From NCBI RefSeq assembly GCF_014805825.1, contig NZ_CP061941.1, positions 3,100,001-3,164,000 of the forward strand: DNA of 64,000 bases, read 5' to 3'. The DNA comes from Marinomonas algicola. GTDB lineage: Bacteria; Pseudomonadota; Gammaproteobacteria; Pseudomonadales; Marinomonadaceae. This document shows positions 27,366 to 35,782 of this stretch, one piece after another; within the stretch, counting starts at the first letter, position 1, and each line of letters opens with the position of its first letter. The translations under genes were made by a program, and so were the position numbers. The notes under the pieces are model-generated. The model saw only the letters and a program-made list of their open reading frames with translations, had not been told where the DNA came from and did no database searches.

Positions 27366-27393
27366 ATACTAATGAAATGGAACTCACTGTCAA
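27366..27393 (-). promoter_or_regulatory. bioB promoter
   Basis: The minus strand shows a perfect -35 TTGACA (27388-27393), a 16-base spacer and TAGTAT (27366-27371, 4 of 6 matches to TATAAT). The start would be near 27359, leaving a leader of about 33 bases. The -35 lies inside the right half of the BirA-type operator, so binding there would block RNA polymerase. Confidence 0.6.
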
Positions 27394-28094
27394 CCCATAT
27401 AACCACACAGGTTTACTACTTAACAATTAACAAACATTGCTTACTATGCGAAGCGCCGTCAAAAAATGCCATCTGCGAATTTTGCCTCCCTTACATCTCC
27501 TTCAATAAATCACACTGCAAATGCTGCGCTCGCCCTACAAAAACACATTTAGTACTTTGTGGGGATTGCCAAAAAAACCATAAGAACCTGAGAGCTCAAA
27601 AAATCATAGCCCCACTCCAATACGAAGATCTGACATCCTACATAATTAAAGCGATAAAGTTTCAACAGCACACTCACTTTCTACGTGCACTTATACCCTA
27701 TTTAGTCAACGCGCTGGAAATGCACTATCAAAACACCCCATGGCCTAAAGAAATCATTCCCCTTCCAAGCCATGCAACACGCATTAAACAAAGAGGGTTT
27801 TGCCATACCCGACTCATGGCCAACTTTATTCGGCATGATTTATCTCAAAAGATAAATATAAATTCAAATAGCCTGATAAAAAACACCTATACAGCCGCTC
27901 AACACACACTCAATAAAAAGGACAGATTGACGGCACAAAAAAACACATTCCAAGTCATAAACAAAGTGGCGAAGCACGTTGCTCTAATAGACGACGTAAT
28001 CACTACAGGCAGCACTATTGACGCCTGTACCACCACCTTATTTAAACATGGAGTGGAAAGAATTGATGTTTGGTCCTTAGCAAGAACACCCTAA
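27372..28094 (+). CDS. comF: ComF-family phosphoribosyltransferase-like protein
   Basis: ComF proteins are linked to DNA uptake and use of DNA as nutrient; their biochemistry is poorly known. The 240-aa product has N-terminal zinc-ribbon cysteines (CLLC, CEFC, CKCC, CGDC) and a C-terminal PRTase domain with the PRPP loop ALIDDVITTGST. The ATG has AAGGAAGG 7 bases upstream, and no later start is possible before the first Cys pair. It begins beside the bioB promoter and is followed 87 bases later by bioA, so it may share transcription with bioA. Confidence 0.88.
   Translation: MKWNSLSTHITTQVYYLTINKHCLLCEAPSKNAICEFCLPYISFNKSHCKCCARPTKTHLVLCGDCQKNHKNLRAQKIIAPLQYEDLTSYIIKAIKFQQHTHFLRALIPYLVNALEMHYQNTPWPKEIIPLPSHATRIKQRGFCHTRLMANFIRHDLSQKININSNSLIKNTYTAAQHTLNKKDRLTAQKNTFQVINKVAKHVALIDDVITTGSTIDACTTTLFKHGVERIDVWSLARTP
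27387..27418 (-). promoter_or_regulatory. BirA-type biotin operator
   Basis: On the minus strand TAGTAAACC, a 14-base spacer, then GGTTGACAG. The known proteobacterial BirA box is TTGTAAACC-N14/15-GGTTTACAA, so 15 of 18 positions match with correct spacing. It overlaps the bioB -35 and falls inside codons 6-16 of comF, so it could also act as a roadblock to comF-bioA transcription (inference). Confidence 0.68.
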
Positions 28095-28181
28095 AATAGA
28101 GACATCTACCTTTTAGACGCTTTCACTGAGAAGCCACTTTCTTTAAGATACCCTTAATTTTACTACTTAGATGATGATTTC

Positions 28182-29489
28182 ATGCCCCAACAACATACAG
28201 ATGAAGCGTTAATACAACTAGATAAAGAACTCCTTTGGCACCCTTACACGTCCATGAGTCACCCTGCACCGCATTTTTTAGTAAAAAAGGCTCAAGGATC
28301 TCGCATCACCTTATCCGATGGCAAAGAGTTAATTGATGGCATGTCTTCTTGGTGGAGTGTCATTCATGGCTACAGTCATCCGGTTATTAACAACGCAATG
28401 AAATCACAAATTGATGATTTTTCTCATGTAATGTTTGGCGGATTAACACATGAACCAGCCATTAAGCTGGCGGAGAAGCTCTCAGATATCACACCACATG
28501 GGCTTTCAAGAGTTTTCTTTTCCGACTCAGGTTCTGTCTCTGTGGAAGTGGCCTTAAAGATGGCCATTCAATACTGGCACTCGTCTGGACGACCAAACAA
28601 AAAAAAATTCATCACGCCACGAAACGGCTATCACGGCGACACCTTTGCCGCCATGTCGGTATGCGACCCAATAAATGGTATGCATGGGCTATTTGAAGGG
28701 GCACTCACTAAGCAACACTTTATCCCATCACCACCAACTGGCATCAACACACCCGTTGATGAAGACTATTTAACGGAAGTACGCCAAATAATAGAGAAAA
28801 CTCATTTAGAAGTAGCTGGATTAATTATAGAGCCTGTTGTACAAAATGCTGGCGGAATGCGTTTCTATAACCCATTGTATTTGGATAGAATGAAACTTCT
28901 GTGCGAGGAATTTGATTTACTCTTAATTTTCGACGAAATCGCTACTGGATTTGGCCGCACTGGAAAAATGTTTGCAAGCGATCACTGTAACATTTCGCCA
29001 GACATAATGTGTGTAGGGAAGGCATTAACCGGCGGCTACATTACTCTTGCCGCCACAATTACCAATGACAAAGTTGCTCTAGGAATTAGCGATAAAGGTG
29101 GCGTATTTATGCATGGACCTACTTTTATGGGTAACCCACTTGCCTGCTCTGCCGCCAATGCCAGCCTATCACTTTTAAGTTCATACGACCTAACCTCTCG
29201 AATCCAGACAATTGAAAGCAAGCTTACGGAGAGTTTAAAGCGATGTAGGTCTCTAGCGAATGTAGCGGACGTAAGATGCCTGGGTGCCATAGGTGTAGTA
29301 GAACTAACCTCACCAGTGAACCAACAACAGATTCAACCTCTTTTTGTTGAACAAGGCGTTTGGGTCAGACCATTTGGTAAACTTATTTACTTAATGCCCC
29401 CTTACATCATCAGCAACGAAGACCTTGAAACTCTTGGAAACGCGATTTATAACGTCACTAAATCATTAGCTTATAATACAAAAAACTAA
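28182..29489 (+). CDS. bioA: Adenosylmethionine-8-amino-7-oxononanoate aminotransferase
   Basis: BioA converts KAPA to DAPA using S-adenosylmethionine as amino donor. It is a 435-aa class III PLP aminotransferase with the BioA-typical HPYTSM near the N-terminus, DGMSSWWSVIHGY, DEIATGFGRTG and the PLP lysine in CVGKALTGGY. It is read in the opposite direction from the other bio genes. I found no BirA box in the 87 bases before it. Confidence 0.95.
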   Translation: MPQQHTDEALIQLDKELLWHPYTSMSHPAPHFLVKKAQGSRITLSDGKELIDGMSSWWSVIHGYSHPVINNAMKSQIDDFSHVMFGGLTHEPAIKLAEKLSDITPHGLSRVFFSDSGSVSVEVALKMAIQYWHSSGRPNKKKFITPRNGYHGDTFAAMSVCDPINGMHGLFEGALTKQHFIPSPPTGINTPVDEDYLTEVRQIIEKTHLEVAGLIIEPVVQNAGGMRFYNPLYLDRMKLLCEEFDLLLIFDEIATGFGRTGKMFASDHCNISPDIMCVGKALTGGYITLAATITNDKVALGISDKGGVFMHGPTFMGNPLACSAANASLSLLSSYDLTSRIQTIESKLTESLKRCRSLANVADVRCLGAIGVVELTSPVNQQQIQPLFVEQGVWVRPFGKLIYLMPPYIISNEDLETLGNAIYNVTKSLAYNTKN

Positions 29490-29498
29490 ATACAAGAC

Positions 29499-29523
29499 CC
29501 CCCACATAGACAGCAAGTGGGGG
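29499..29523. terminator. GC-rich hairpin between bioA and the chemoreceptor gene
   Basis: CCCCCAC and GTGGGGG form a 7-bp stem with an 11-base loop between two convergent genes. Neither side has a clean T-run next to the stem, so termination efficiency is uncertain. Confidence 0.5.
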
Positions 29524-29550
29524 CAAGTGTATTTGAACAATGAATAAGCG

Positions 29551-31113
29551 CTATTTTTTGAAGCGTTCCGATAAATTCATTTGCTCGTATGCCTCTTCCT
29601 CAATACGAGTAATATTAATCACTGTATTTTCCGCTTTCGTTATACTCTCTTGATTCAAGCTATCGACTTCTACCATTTTCTCATTAAGACTTTGGGCCAT
29701 GTTAGATTGACTCTGAGCGGTAACATTGATCTGAGCCGTCATATCAACAATTTTCATGATAGCACTTTCAATGGAAGTCATATTTTTAGCGACCTGATTA
29801 ACCCTCTCAACACCTTGATGTGCAACTTCGGAGCCTTTATCAATCGTCAGTAAAACCGCATGAGTATTTTTCTTCAACTCTTCGGTCATCTTATTAATAT
29901 TTTGCGTGGCTTGCTGAGTTCTTGTCGCCAACGCCCTAACTTCATCAGCCACAACGGCAAAACCTCGACCCGCCTCACCCGCTCTTGCGGCCTCAATTGC
30001 GGCATTTAACGCGAGTAAATTAGTTTGCTCAGCGATGTCGCTAATAGAGTTAACTACCTCATTAATGGTATCACTTTCTTTTGATAGAATATCAACAACG
30101 ACTTTCGCTTCACTTATTTCGCTGTAAACTTTACGTATTGTTAACCCCGTTTCCTCAGCCAATTCCTGACTTTGACGCGTTTCAGAACATACCGATTCAG
30201 TTGCATCAACCGCCATACGAACATTTTCCGCAACATCATTTATACTTTCCAACATATAAGACGTATCTGAAACAACCGATTCAAAGCGATTTCGTTGCAG
30301 ACTAAAGCCTTCAAGATTGCTTGCCACATTCTCCCTTACTCGGGAAGCATGACCTTTAAGCTGCTTTGAGCTTTCAACAAGACGATGACGAAAGGTATTG
30401 CTAGACGCTTCTCTGTGAAGCTGTGAAAAAAGAATAGCGGCGTGATCGCCAATAGATTGACAGTACATATACTGCCCAAGCGCATTATGCGACTCAGAAG
30501 ATAATGTTTGTAACGTTGCTTTTCTTGCTGACGCCTGCTTGGCCACAAGCAAAGCACCTAAAAGAGAAGCAATAACACCAACAGTTTGAACAAAGCCACT
30601 GTCGTTCATAAAAGACACAACAAACGTTAGCAAAAAAGCAACAAAAAGTGGAAGGCTACTGTTCTGCATAGCGGAACTAAATTTCGTTAAAACAGGAACA
30701 ACCGGGCCACCTTTATTAACACGATCATACAAAGCCTGCGCGTGTTTTACCTCTTGCTCCGTCGCTTTTCTGCGTACAGATTCATAACCAACCACCTTCC
30801 CTGATTCCATCAAAGGACTTACATGCGCACTCACCCAATAATGATCCCCACTCTTACAACGATTCTTAACTATCCCCATCCAGTTGTTACCCTGTTTAAG
30901 GTTAACCCACATATCCGCAAACGCGGCAGGTGGAACATCAATATGTCGAATTAAATTATGCGGTTGACCAATCAACTCTTCTCGCGCATAACCTGCAACT
31001 TCACAAAAAGCATCATTTACAAAAGTGATTTTTCCTTTTACATCTGTACTCGAAACCAATACGTAATCCTGAGGGAAACGCGCTTCCTTATTCGTTACTG
31101 GCATCTTACGCAT
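29551..31113 (-). CDS. PAS-containing methyl-accepting chemotaxis protein (Aer-like)
   Basis: A 520-aa chemoreceptor. It has a PAS domain at about 15-125 (ITFVNDAFCEVAGYAREELIGQPHN region), one hydrophobic region of one or two helices at about 160-200, and a complete MCP signalling domain with the tip AEQTNLLALNAAIEAARAGE. There is no periplasmic sensing domain, so the signal is internal, as in the energy/oxygen sensor Aer. Whether the PAS binds FAD cannot be told. No C-terminal CheR-binding pentapeptide is seen. GAGAG lies before the ATG. It is monocistronic. It has the kinase-control tip that the sensor at 9982-11889 lacks. Confidence 0.92.
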   Translation of the reverse strand: MRKMPVTNKEARFPQDYVLVSSTDVKGKITFVNDAFCEVAGYAREELIGQPHNLIRHIDVPPAAFADMWVNLKQGNNWMGIVKNRCKSGDHYWVSAHVSPLMESGKVVGYESVRRKATEQEVKHAQALYDRVNKGGPVVPVLTKFSSAMQNSSLPLFVAFLLTFVVSFMNDSGFVQTVGVIASLLGALLVAKQASARKATLQTLSSESHNALGQYMYCQSIGDHAAILFSQLHREASSNTFRHRLVESSKQLKGHASRVRENVASNLEGFSLQRNRFESVVSDTSYMLESINDVAENVRMAVDATESVCSETRQSQELAEETGLTIRKVYSEISEAKVVVDILSKESDTINEVVNSISDIAEQTNLLALNAAIEAARAGEAGRGFAVVADEVRALATRTQQATQNINKMTEELKKNTHAVLLTIDKGSEVAHQGVERVNQVAKNMTSIESAIMKIVDMTAQINVTAQSQSNMAQSLNEKMVEVDSLNQESITKAENTVINITRIEEEAYEQMNLSERFKK

Positions 31114-31220
31114 AAAAACTCTCTTAATCTAAAGTCTAAAAATAATTAAAATTTAACGATACAATGACAGTACAAAATCTGACATTTTTATACAACAGAC
31201 AACTTAAAAAATAACTAGAA

Positions 31221-32597
31221 CTATTCGTCCTGAAAATCCCTATAGGCATCAGGAGCCAAGTCTTCAAAGCGCGTAAATTTACCGACAAAAGACAACCGAC
31301 ACGTCCCTATTGGGCCATTACGCTGCTTACCAATAATTATTTCAGCGATGCCTTTATAAGGCGTATCTTCATTGTATACCTCATCTCGATACACAAACGA
31401 AATAATGTCCGCATCTTGCTCTATTGCTCCAGACTCACGCAAATCCGAGTTTACTGGACGTTTATTTGGGCGGTTTTCCAAACTCCGGTTCAACTGTGAT
31501 AACGCAATAACTGGACACTCCATCTCCTTAGCAATGGCTTTAAGAGATCGTGAAATTTCAGATATTTCATTAGTACGACCTTCTGAAAAGCCTGGAATTT
31601 GCATTAACTGTAGATAATCGATCATTATAAGCGCCACACCACCGTTATCGCGCGCAATACGCCTGACTCTAGAGCGCATTTCAGTCGGGCTTATTCCTGC
31701 CGTATCATCAATAAAGAGCTTTCTATCTTTCAGCATTTTCACCGCTGACATTAACTTATCCCAGTCTTCTTGTTGCAATTGACCAGATCGCATTCTGGTT
31801 TGATCTATTTTCCCTAAAGAGGATAGCATACGCATCATAAGCTGCTCAGATGGCATCTCAAGACTAAAAACAATAACAGGTAAATCCGTAATCATGGTCG
31901 CATTTTCAACCAAATTCATTGCAAACGTTGTTTTACCCATAGACGGTCGACCAGCCACTATGATCAGATCGGATTTTTGCAGACCAGACGTCATGGCGTC
32001 TAAATCAGTAAACCCTGTACTCAAACCAGTAATGGACCCCTCTTGATGATATAGCTCATCAATTTTATCAACCGTTGCATTTAATATTTCAGAAACGATT
32101 CTAGGACCGCCTTTTTTATTGCCACCTTCTGCAATTTGAAAGATTTTACGCTCCGCTTCATCAAGCACTTCTGCCGCCGTCATCCCTTCAGGATTAAACG
32201 CTCGCGTTGTAATATCTGTCGTGGTGGTAATCAAAGAACGAAGTACCGATCGCTCCCTCACAATCTCAGCATAAGCCGCAATATTAGCCGCACTTGGCGT
32301 CGATTCAACCATCTCCATTAAATAAGCAACACCACCTATAGCCTCTAACTCACCACGCTTATCTAAACGCTCACCAATAGTCACCATATCAACTGGTTCA
32401 GAGTCATCAACTAAACGCGCAATCACTGCAAAAATTTGTTTGTGCTCAGGCCGATAAAAATCATCAGAAACAACCACCTCAGAAACTTTATCCCATGCCT
32501 GCGGATCCAACATAAGCCCCCCAACAACAGATCGCTCTGCTTCAATAGAATAAGGAGGTAGTTTTAAGGGTGCAGAGGCTTGTTCTTGTCTATCCAC
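31221..32597 (-). CDS. dnaB: Replicative DNA helicase DnaB
   Basis: DnaB is the hexameric helicase of the replication fork. The frame is open to 32687, but that upstream part lies in the rplI terminator. Homology begins at Val-Asp-Arg-Gln, so a GTG at 32597 (458 aa) is proposed; the family is about 460-470 aa. It has the N-terminal domain (about 10-115), a linker, and the RecA-like domain with Walker A GRPSMGKTT, Walker B LIMIDYLQLM and the arginine-rich C-terminus (IIGKQRNGPIG). The ribosome-binding site is weak, so the start is less sure than the gene. Confidence 0.95.
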   Translation of the reverse strand: MDRQEQASAPLKLPPYSIEAERSVVGGLMLDPQAWDKVSEVVVSDDFYRPEHKQIFAVIARLVDDSEPVDMVTIGERLDKRGELEAIGGVAYLMEMVESTPSAANIAAYAEIVRERSVLRSLITTTTDITTRAFNPEGMTAAEVLDEAERKIFQIAEGGNKKGGPRIVSEILNATVDKIDELYHQEGSITGLSTGFTDLDAMTSGLQKSDLIIVAGRPSMGKTTFAMNLVENATMITDLPVIVFSLEMPSEQLMMRMLSSLGKIDQTRMRSGQLQQEDWDKLMSAVKMLKDRKLFIDDTAGISPTEMRSRVRRIARDNGGVALIMIDYLQLMQIPGFSEGRTNEISEISRSLKAIAKEMECPVIALSQLNRSLENRPNKRPVNSDLRESGAIEQDADIISFVYRDEVYNEDTPYKGIAEIIIGKQRNGPIGTCRLSFVGKFTRFEDLAPDAYRDFQDE

Positions 32598-32660
32598 AAT
32601 AGTTATCCAGAGTCGTAAAGAAATGCGAAAATAATAAAGGAAGGGTACCATGTAGCAAAA

Positions 32661-32698
32661 AAAAGGGCACCTGATGCAATACATCAAGTGCCCTTTTT
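32661..32698 (-). terminator. Terminator of the rpsF-rplI operon
   Basis: The minus strand reads AAAAAGGGCAC, one mismatch, TGATG, a loop, CATCA, a mismatch, GTGCCCTTTTTTTT. The long stem followed by a T-run is a strong intrinsic terminator 28 bases after rplI. It separates the ribosomal operon from dnaB. Confidence 0.9.
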
Positions 32699-32725
32699 AA
32701 TCTGGTAATCAAAGTATTACAATGA

Positions 32726-33169
32726 TTAGCCTGCGGTTACAACAACGGTAACAGCAACAACTACTTCAGAGTGTACTTGCACATCAATCTCAAAAGAACC
32801 TGTGTGACGGATCACACCTTCTGGCAGACGAACTTCAGCTTTAGACACTTCAACTTCAGTAGATATCAATTCAGCGATGTCACGAGCACCGATTGAACCG
32901 AATAATTTACCTTCATCACCAGCATTTGCTTCGATAGTGAAAGTTTTACCGGCCAATTGCTCGCCACGAGCAACAGCCGCATCTTTACGAACAGCAGCCT
33001 GAGCTTCAAGCTCAGCACGACGCTCTTCAAAAGAAGCTAAGTTTGCTTTAGTAGCCATTACAGCTTTTTTATTTGGAACCAAAAAGTTACGAGCGAAGCC
33101 TGGTTTTACAGTAACAACGTCACCGATACCGCCTAACTTGTTTACTTTGTCGAGTAGAATAACTTCCAT
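32726..33169 (-). CDS. rplI: 50S ribosomal protein L9
   Basis: L9 is a two-domain protein of the large subunit. The 147-aa product starts at the ATG at 33169 (MEVILLDKVNKLG), with AGAGGTGA about 5 bases upstream; a GTG three codons earlier is unlikely. The N-terminal domain signature GDVVTVKPGFARNFLVP, the connecting helix and the C-terminal domain are all present. It is last in the rpsF-rpsR-membrane gene-rplI operon. Confidence 0.97.
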   Translation of the reverse strand: MEVILLDKVNKLGGIGDVVTVKPGFARNFLVPNKKAVMATKANLASFEERRAELEAQAAVRKDAAVARGEQLAGKTFTIEANAGDEGKLFGSIGARDIAELISTEVEVSKAEVRLPEGVIRHTGSFEIDVQVHSEVVVAVTVVVTAG

Positions 33170-33191
33170 CTCGATCACCTCTAATTAATAA

Positions 33192-34052
33192 TTAGCTATC
33201 ACTTAAATCAGATGGCTTTTCTTGTATTCTGCTTCGAAAATCTATAAACGAATCGGCTACAGCTAATACTATTAACACATTCGTAAAATAGGCTTTTAGA
33301 AGAAACAAACCCACAAGATAGAAAACAACCAATCCAACTATCCCAATTCTTTTTTTTGCCAATACACCATGTACTAAAGCGATACCTGCCAAAACGAAAA
33401 CAGGCACAGATACTTGAGCTAAAAAATGAAATTCCTCTCCTAGGCTTTCACCTAACAAAACCATTCCACCTAACAACAACACCGATACCAATGGCAATCG
33501 GAGTTGATGAAATTCATTACGCAGCCCGCCAGGATTATATAAAGCCGCTTGCCACTTTCTCGCTAGAAAAAGTGCCGCAACAGCAACAAACACCTGAACA
33601 GTTGAAAGAGCAACCACAACCTGACCAAAGACAATACCTTTATCAGGCACTTCTATTTTTTGCTCGGATAAAAACAGTTGAATCATCTCAGTCATTAGAT
33701 TCAACATACCAGGCATCAGGAAAGGAAGAAAAAACACCCCCAACAAAGCAATACCACTGGCCGCCGTTAAAACAAACGACCAAGAAATTTTTGTACGCAA
33801 CAAATAACCCAATACAAGGACTTGAACCAACACGATCAACGAAGTAGCATCACCTTGGTAAAACCACAACATTAATGGTGGCAATCCACCCCATGCAAGT
33901 ACAGGGATTGCTTCTGCAACACCTTTTCGAAGCACCACAAAACCTAAAATGGCTGCCGCTAACCAAAACATAAGCGGGATCACGCTAAACGCGGCAACAC
34001 CAATAATGGCATTCATACGTCGCTTCATCACCCAGTTTGCTAGAGCATTCAT
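33192..34052 (-). CDS. Conserved membrane protein of the rpsF-rplI operon
   Basis: A 286-aa integral membrane protein with about eight hydrophobic segments and short loops. It resembles the uncharacterised multi-pass proteins (DUF2232-like) that sit between rpsR and rplI in pseudomonads and relatives. No catalytic motif is visible and its function is unknown. It lies 18 bases after rpsR and 22 before rplI, so it is co-transcribed with ribosomal protein genes. Confidence 0.8.
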   Translation of the reverse strand: MNALANWVMKRRMNAIIGVAAFSVIPLMFWLAAAILGFVVLRKGVAEAIPVLAWGGLPPLMLWFYQGDATSLIVLVQVLVLGYLLRTKISWSFVLTAASGIALLGVFFLPFLMPGMLNLMTEMIQLFLSEQKIEVPDKGIVFGQVVVALSTVQVFVAVAALFLARKWQAALYNPGGLRNEFHQLRLPLVSVLLLGGMVLLGESLGEEFHFLAQVSVPVFVLAGIALVHGVLAKKRIGIVGLVVFYLVGLFLLKAYFTNVLIVLAVADSFIDFRSRIQEKPSDLSDS

Positions 34053-34070
34053 GCGGTACCCCTAAGTCAC

Positions 34071-34301
34071 TTAATTAAAGTGGCTATCAGTGTATGGCAA
34101 AAGAGCAATATAGCGAGCACGCTTAATAGCAGTCGCTAATTGACGCTGGTAACGAGCCTTTGTGCCAGTAATACGGCTAGGAACAATTTTACCAGTTTCA
34201 GTAACATAACCTTTAAGTGTCTCTAGATCTTTGTAATCGATCTCGATTGTGCCTTCTGCAGTAAAACGGCAGAATTTACGACGACGGAAAAAACGAGCCA
34301 T
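34071..34301 (-). CDS. rpsR: 30S ribosomal protein S18
   Basis: S18 binds the platform of the small subunit as a pair with S6. The 76-aa product is standard, with the family motif KDLETLKGYVTETGKIVPSR and TGTKARYQRQLATAIKRARY. It follows rpsF by 22 bases. Confidence 0.98.
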   Translation of the reverse strand: MARFFRRRKFCRFTAEGTIEIDYKDLETLKGYVTETGKIVPSRITGTKARYQRQLATAIKRARYIALLPYTDSHFN

Positions 34302-34323
34302 AAGTATCTCCTAATCCAATAAA

Positions 34324-34737
34324 TTATTCAGCCGAATCGTCAGAAGAGTTATCTTCTTCAACGGAATTTTCTAAAGCACGCTCTTCACGCTGAGGCGCTG
34401 GGCGACGGTCATCACGACCTTCAGATGCTTTAATTGGAGAAACTTCTGTCACTGCCGCTTTACGACGAATTACCAAGTTACGGATAATTGCATCGTTATA
34501 ACGGAAAGTGTCGTTTAGTTCAGACAAAACACCTTCAGAACACTCAACATTCATAAGAACATAGTGTGCTTTGTGAATTTTGTTGATTGGGTAAGCTAAT
34601 TGACGGCGGCCCCAGTCTTCTAGACGGTGAACTTGACCACCATCTTCAGTAATCAAGTTTGTGTAACGCTCGACCATTGCTGGTACTTGTTCACTTTGAT
34701 CTGGATGAACCAGAAATACGATTTCATAATGACGCAT
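34324..34737 (-). CDS. rpsF: 30S ribosomal protein S6
   Basis: S6 pairs with S18 on the small subunit. The 137-aa product starts MRHYEIVFLVHPDQSEQV. After the globular domain (about 1-100) it has an acidic tail ending in Asp/Ser/Glu, the region modified by RimK in E. coli. AAGGAG precedes the ATG. It is the first gene of the operon and has a structured leader. Confidence 0.98.
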   Translation of the reverse strand: MRHYEIVFLVHPDQSEQVPAMVERYTNLITEDGGQVHRLEDWGRRQLAYPINKIHKAHYVLMNVECSEGVLSELNDTFRYNDAIIRNLVIRRKAAVTEVSPIKASEGRDDRRPAPQREERALENSVEEDNSSDDSAE

Positions 34738-34742
34738 TGAAG

Positions 34743-34790
34743 CTCCTTATGGGTTCTTAGTCTCCACGCTTCCCCCGTTAGATAAGCTGT
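34743..34790 (-). promoter_or_regulatory. Possible S6:S18 autoregulatory leader hairpin
   Basis: In the rpsF leader GTCTC pairs with GAGAC and AGCTT-side bases pair with AAGC, leaving a 3x3 internal loop and a loop containing ACGGGGG. Many bacteria have an S6:S18-binding hairpin here that represses the operon. The match to that motif was judged by eye only. Confidence 0.4.
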
Positions 34791-34822
34791 GAGACAAGGA
34801 GTATTGATTTACGGGGTGCGGT

Positions 34823-34828
34823 ATTATA
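34823..34828 (-). promoter_or_regulatory. -10 element of the rpsF operon promoter
   Basis: A perfect TATAAT on the minus strand about 86 bases before the rpsF ATG. The -35 is weak (GTTTCA-like at 18 bases). The start of transcription would be near 34816, upstream of the leader hairpin. Confidence 0.55.
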
Positions 34829-34871
34829 TAACACAGCTAAAAATAATGAAACCAAGGACTTTAAAAAAATC

Positions 34872-35762
34872 ATGACAAATCAAACAAAAGCGATGGCTTT
34901 AGGGTTCATGGCCGTTTTCTTTTGGTCGACTGTGGCAACCGCGTTTAGTCTCTCATTGTCTCAGCAAAGCCCAGCTCAGTTATTACTCATAGCCTCAGCC
35001 GCGTCGCTCGTCTTTTTAGTTTCATTAATACTCTATAAAAAACAGTTTAGCGAATTAACTCACCACGTATTAAGTTCATGGAAAACCTCTCTTATTTTTG
35101 GCGCCATCAATCCTTTTGTTTATTATCTCGTGGTACTTGAAGCGTATAAATTGCTGCCAGCTCAAGAAGCTCAAGCCATTAATTATACTTGGGCTATTAT
35201 GCTCAGTTTTATGGCCGTCCCGATACTAAAACAGCGATTGGTGTTTTTTGACCTTATTGCTGCAATAAGCGGCTACTTTGGCGTGTTGATCATCGCAACT
35301 AACGGGCGCCCTTTTTCACTTGAATTTGGTAACGCTTACGGTGTGTTTTTGGCATTAGTCAGTACAATCATCTGGGCCAGCTATTGGTTACTTAACACAA
35401 GAGATAAGCGCCCAAACTTAATAGGTTTAACTCTCAATTTTACTTTTGCTTTCCCCCTTATTTTAATCTACTGGTGGCTAACAGAAGACTCGATACAGTG
35501 GAGTAGTAAAGGCTTATTGTGTGGCCTTTACATAGGACTCTTCGAAATGGGATTAACCTTTGTGTTATGGAATAACGCATTAAAACTGACCTCAAAAGCA
35601 ACAAAGGTAGCAAATTTAATCTTTCTAGCTCCTATTTTATCCATTTTTTGGCTTTCTCAATTTACTGATGAAACATTAAAACTCTCGACTCTTGTAGGGC
35701 TTGCCTGCATACTTATTGGATTAGGCATTCAAAATATCGCCAAAGTCAGAAAACAAAATTAG
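34872..35762 (+). CDS. DMT-superfamily (EamA) permease, first of three
   Basis: A 296-aa transporter with ten hydrophobic segments in two EamA repeats (about 8-145 and 155-290). The type resembles metabolite or amino-acid exporters; the substrate cannot be inferred. AAGGAC precedes the ATG. It is divergent from rpsF and 20 bases before a second EamA gene, with which it probably forms an operon. Confidence 0.85.
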   Translation: MTNQTKAMALGFMAVFFWSTVATAFSLSLSQQSPAQLLLIASAASLVFLVSLILYKKQFSELTHHVLSSWKTSLIFGAINPFVYYLVVLEAYKLLPAQEAQAINYTWAIMLSFMAVPILKQRLVFFDLIAAISGYFGVLIIATNGRPFSLEFGNAYGVFLALVSTIIWASYWLLNTRDKRPNLIGLTLNFTFAFPLILIYWWLTEDSIQWSSKGLLCGLYIGLFEMGLTFVLWNNALKLTSKATKVANLIFLAPILSIFWLSQFTDETLKLSTLVGLACILIGLGIQNIAKVRKQN

Positions 35763-35782
35763 CTTATTGAATAAGGACGATC

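Noticed and set aside
28095..28181. BirA operator before bioA
   Set aside because: No TTGTAAACC or GGTTTACAA half-site, even with several mismatches at the proper spacing.
33356..33847. 163-codon plus-strand open frame opposite the membrane protein gene
   Set aside because: It is antisense to a hydrophobic protein gene and yields a Gln/Lys/Pro-rich product without recognisable features; the minus-strand gene is in a conserved operon.
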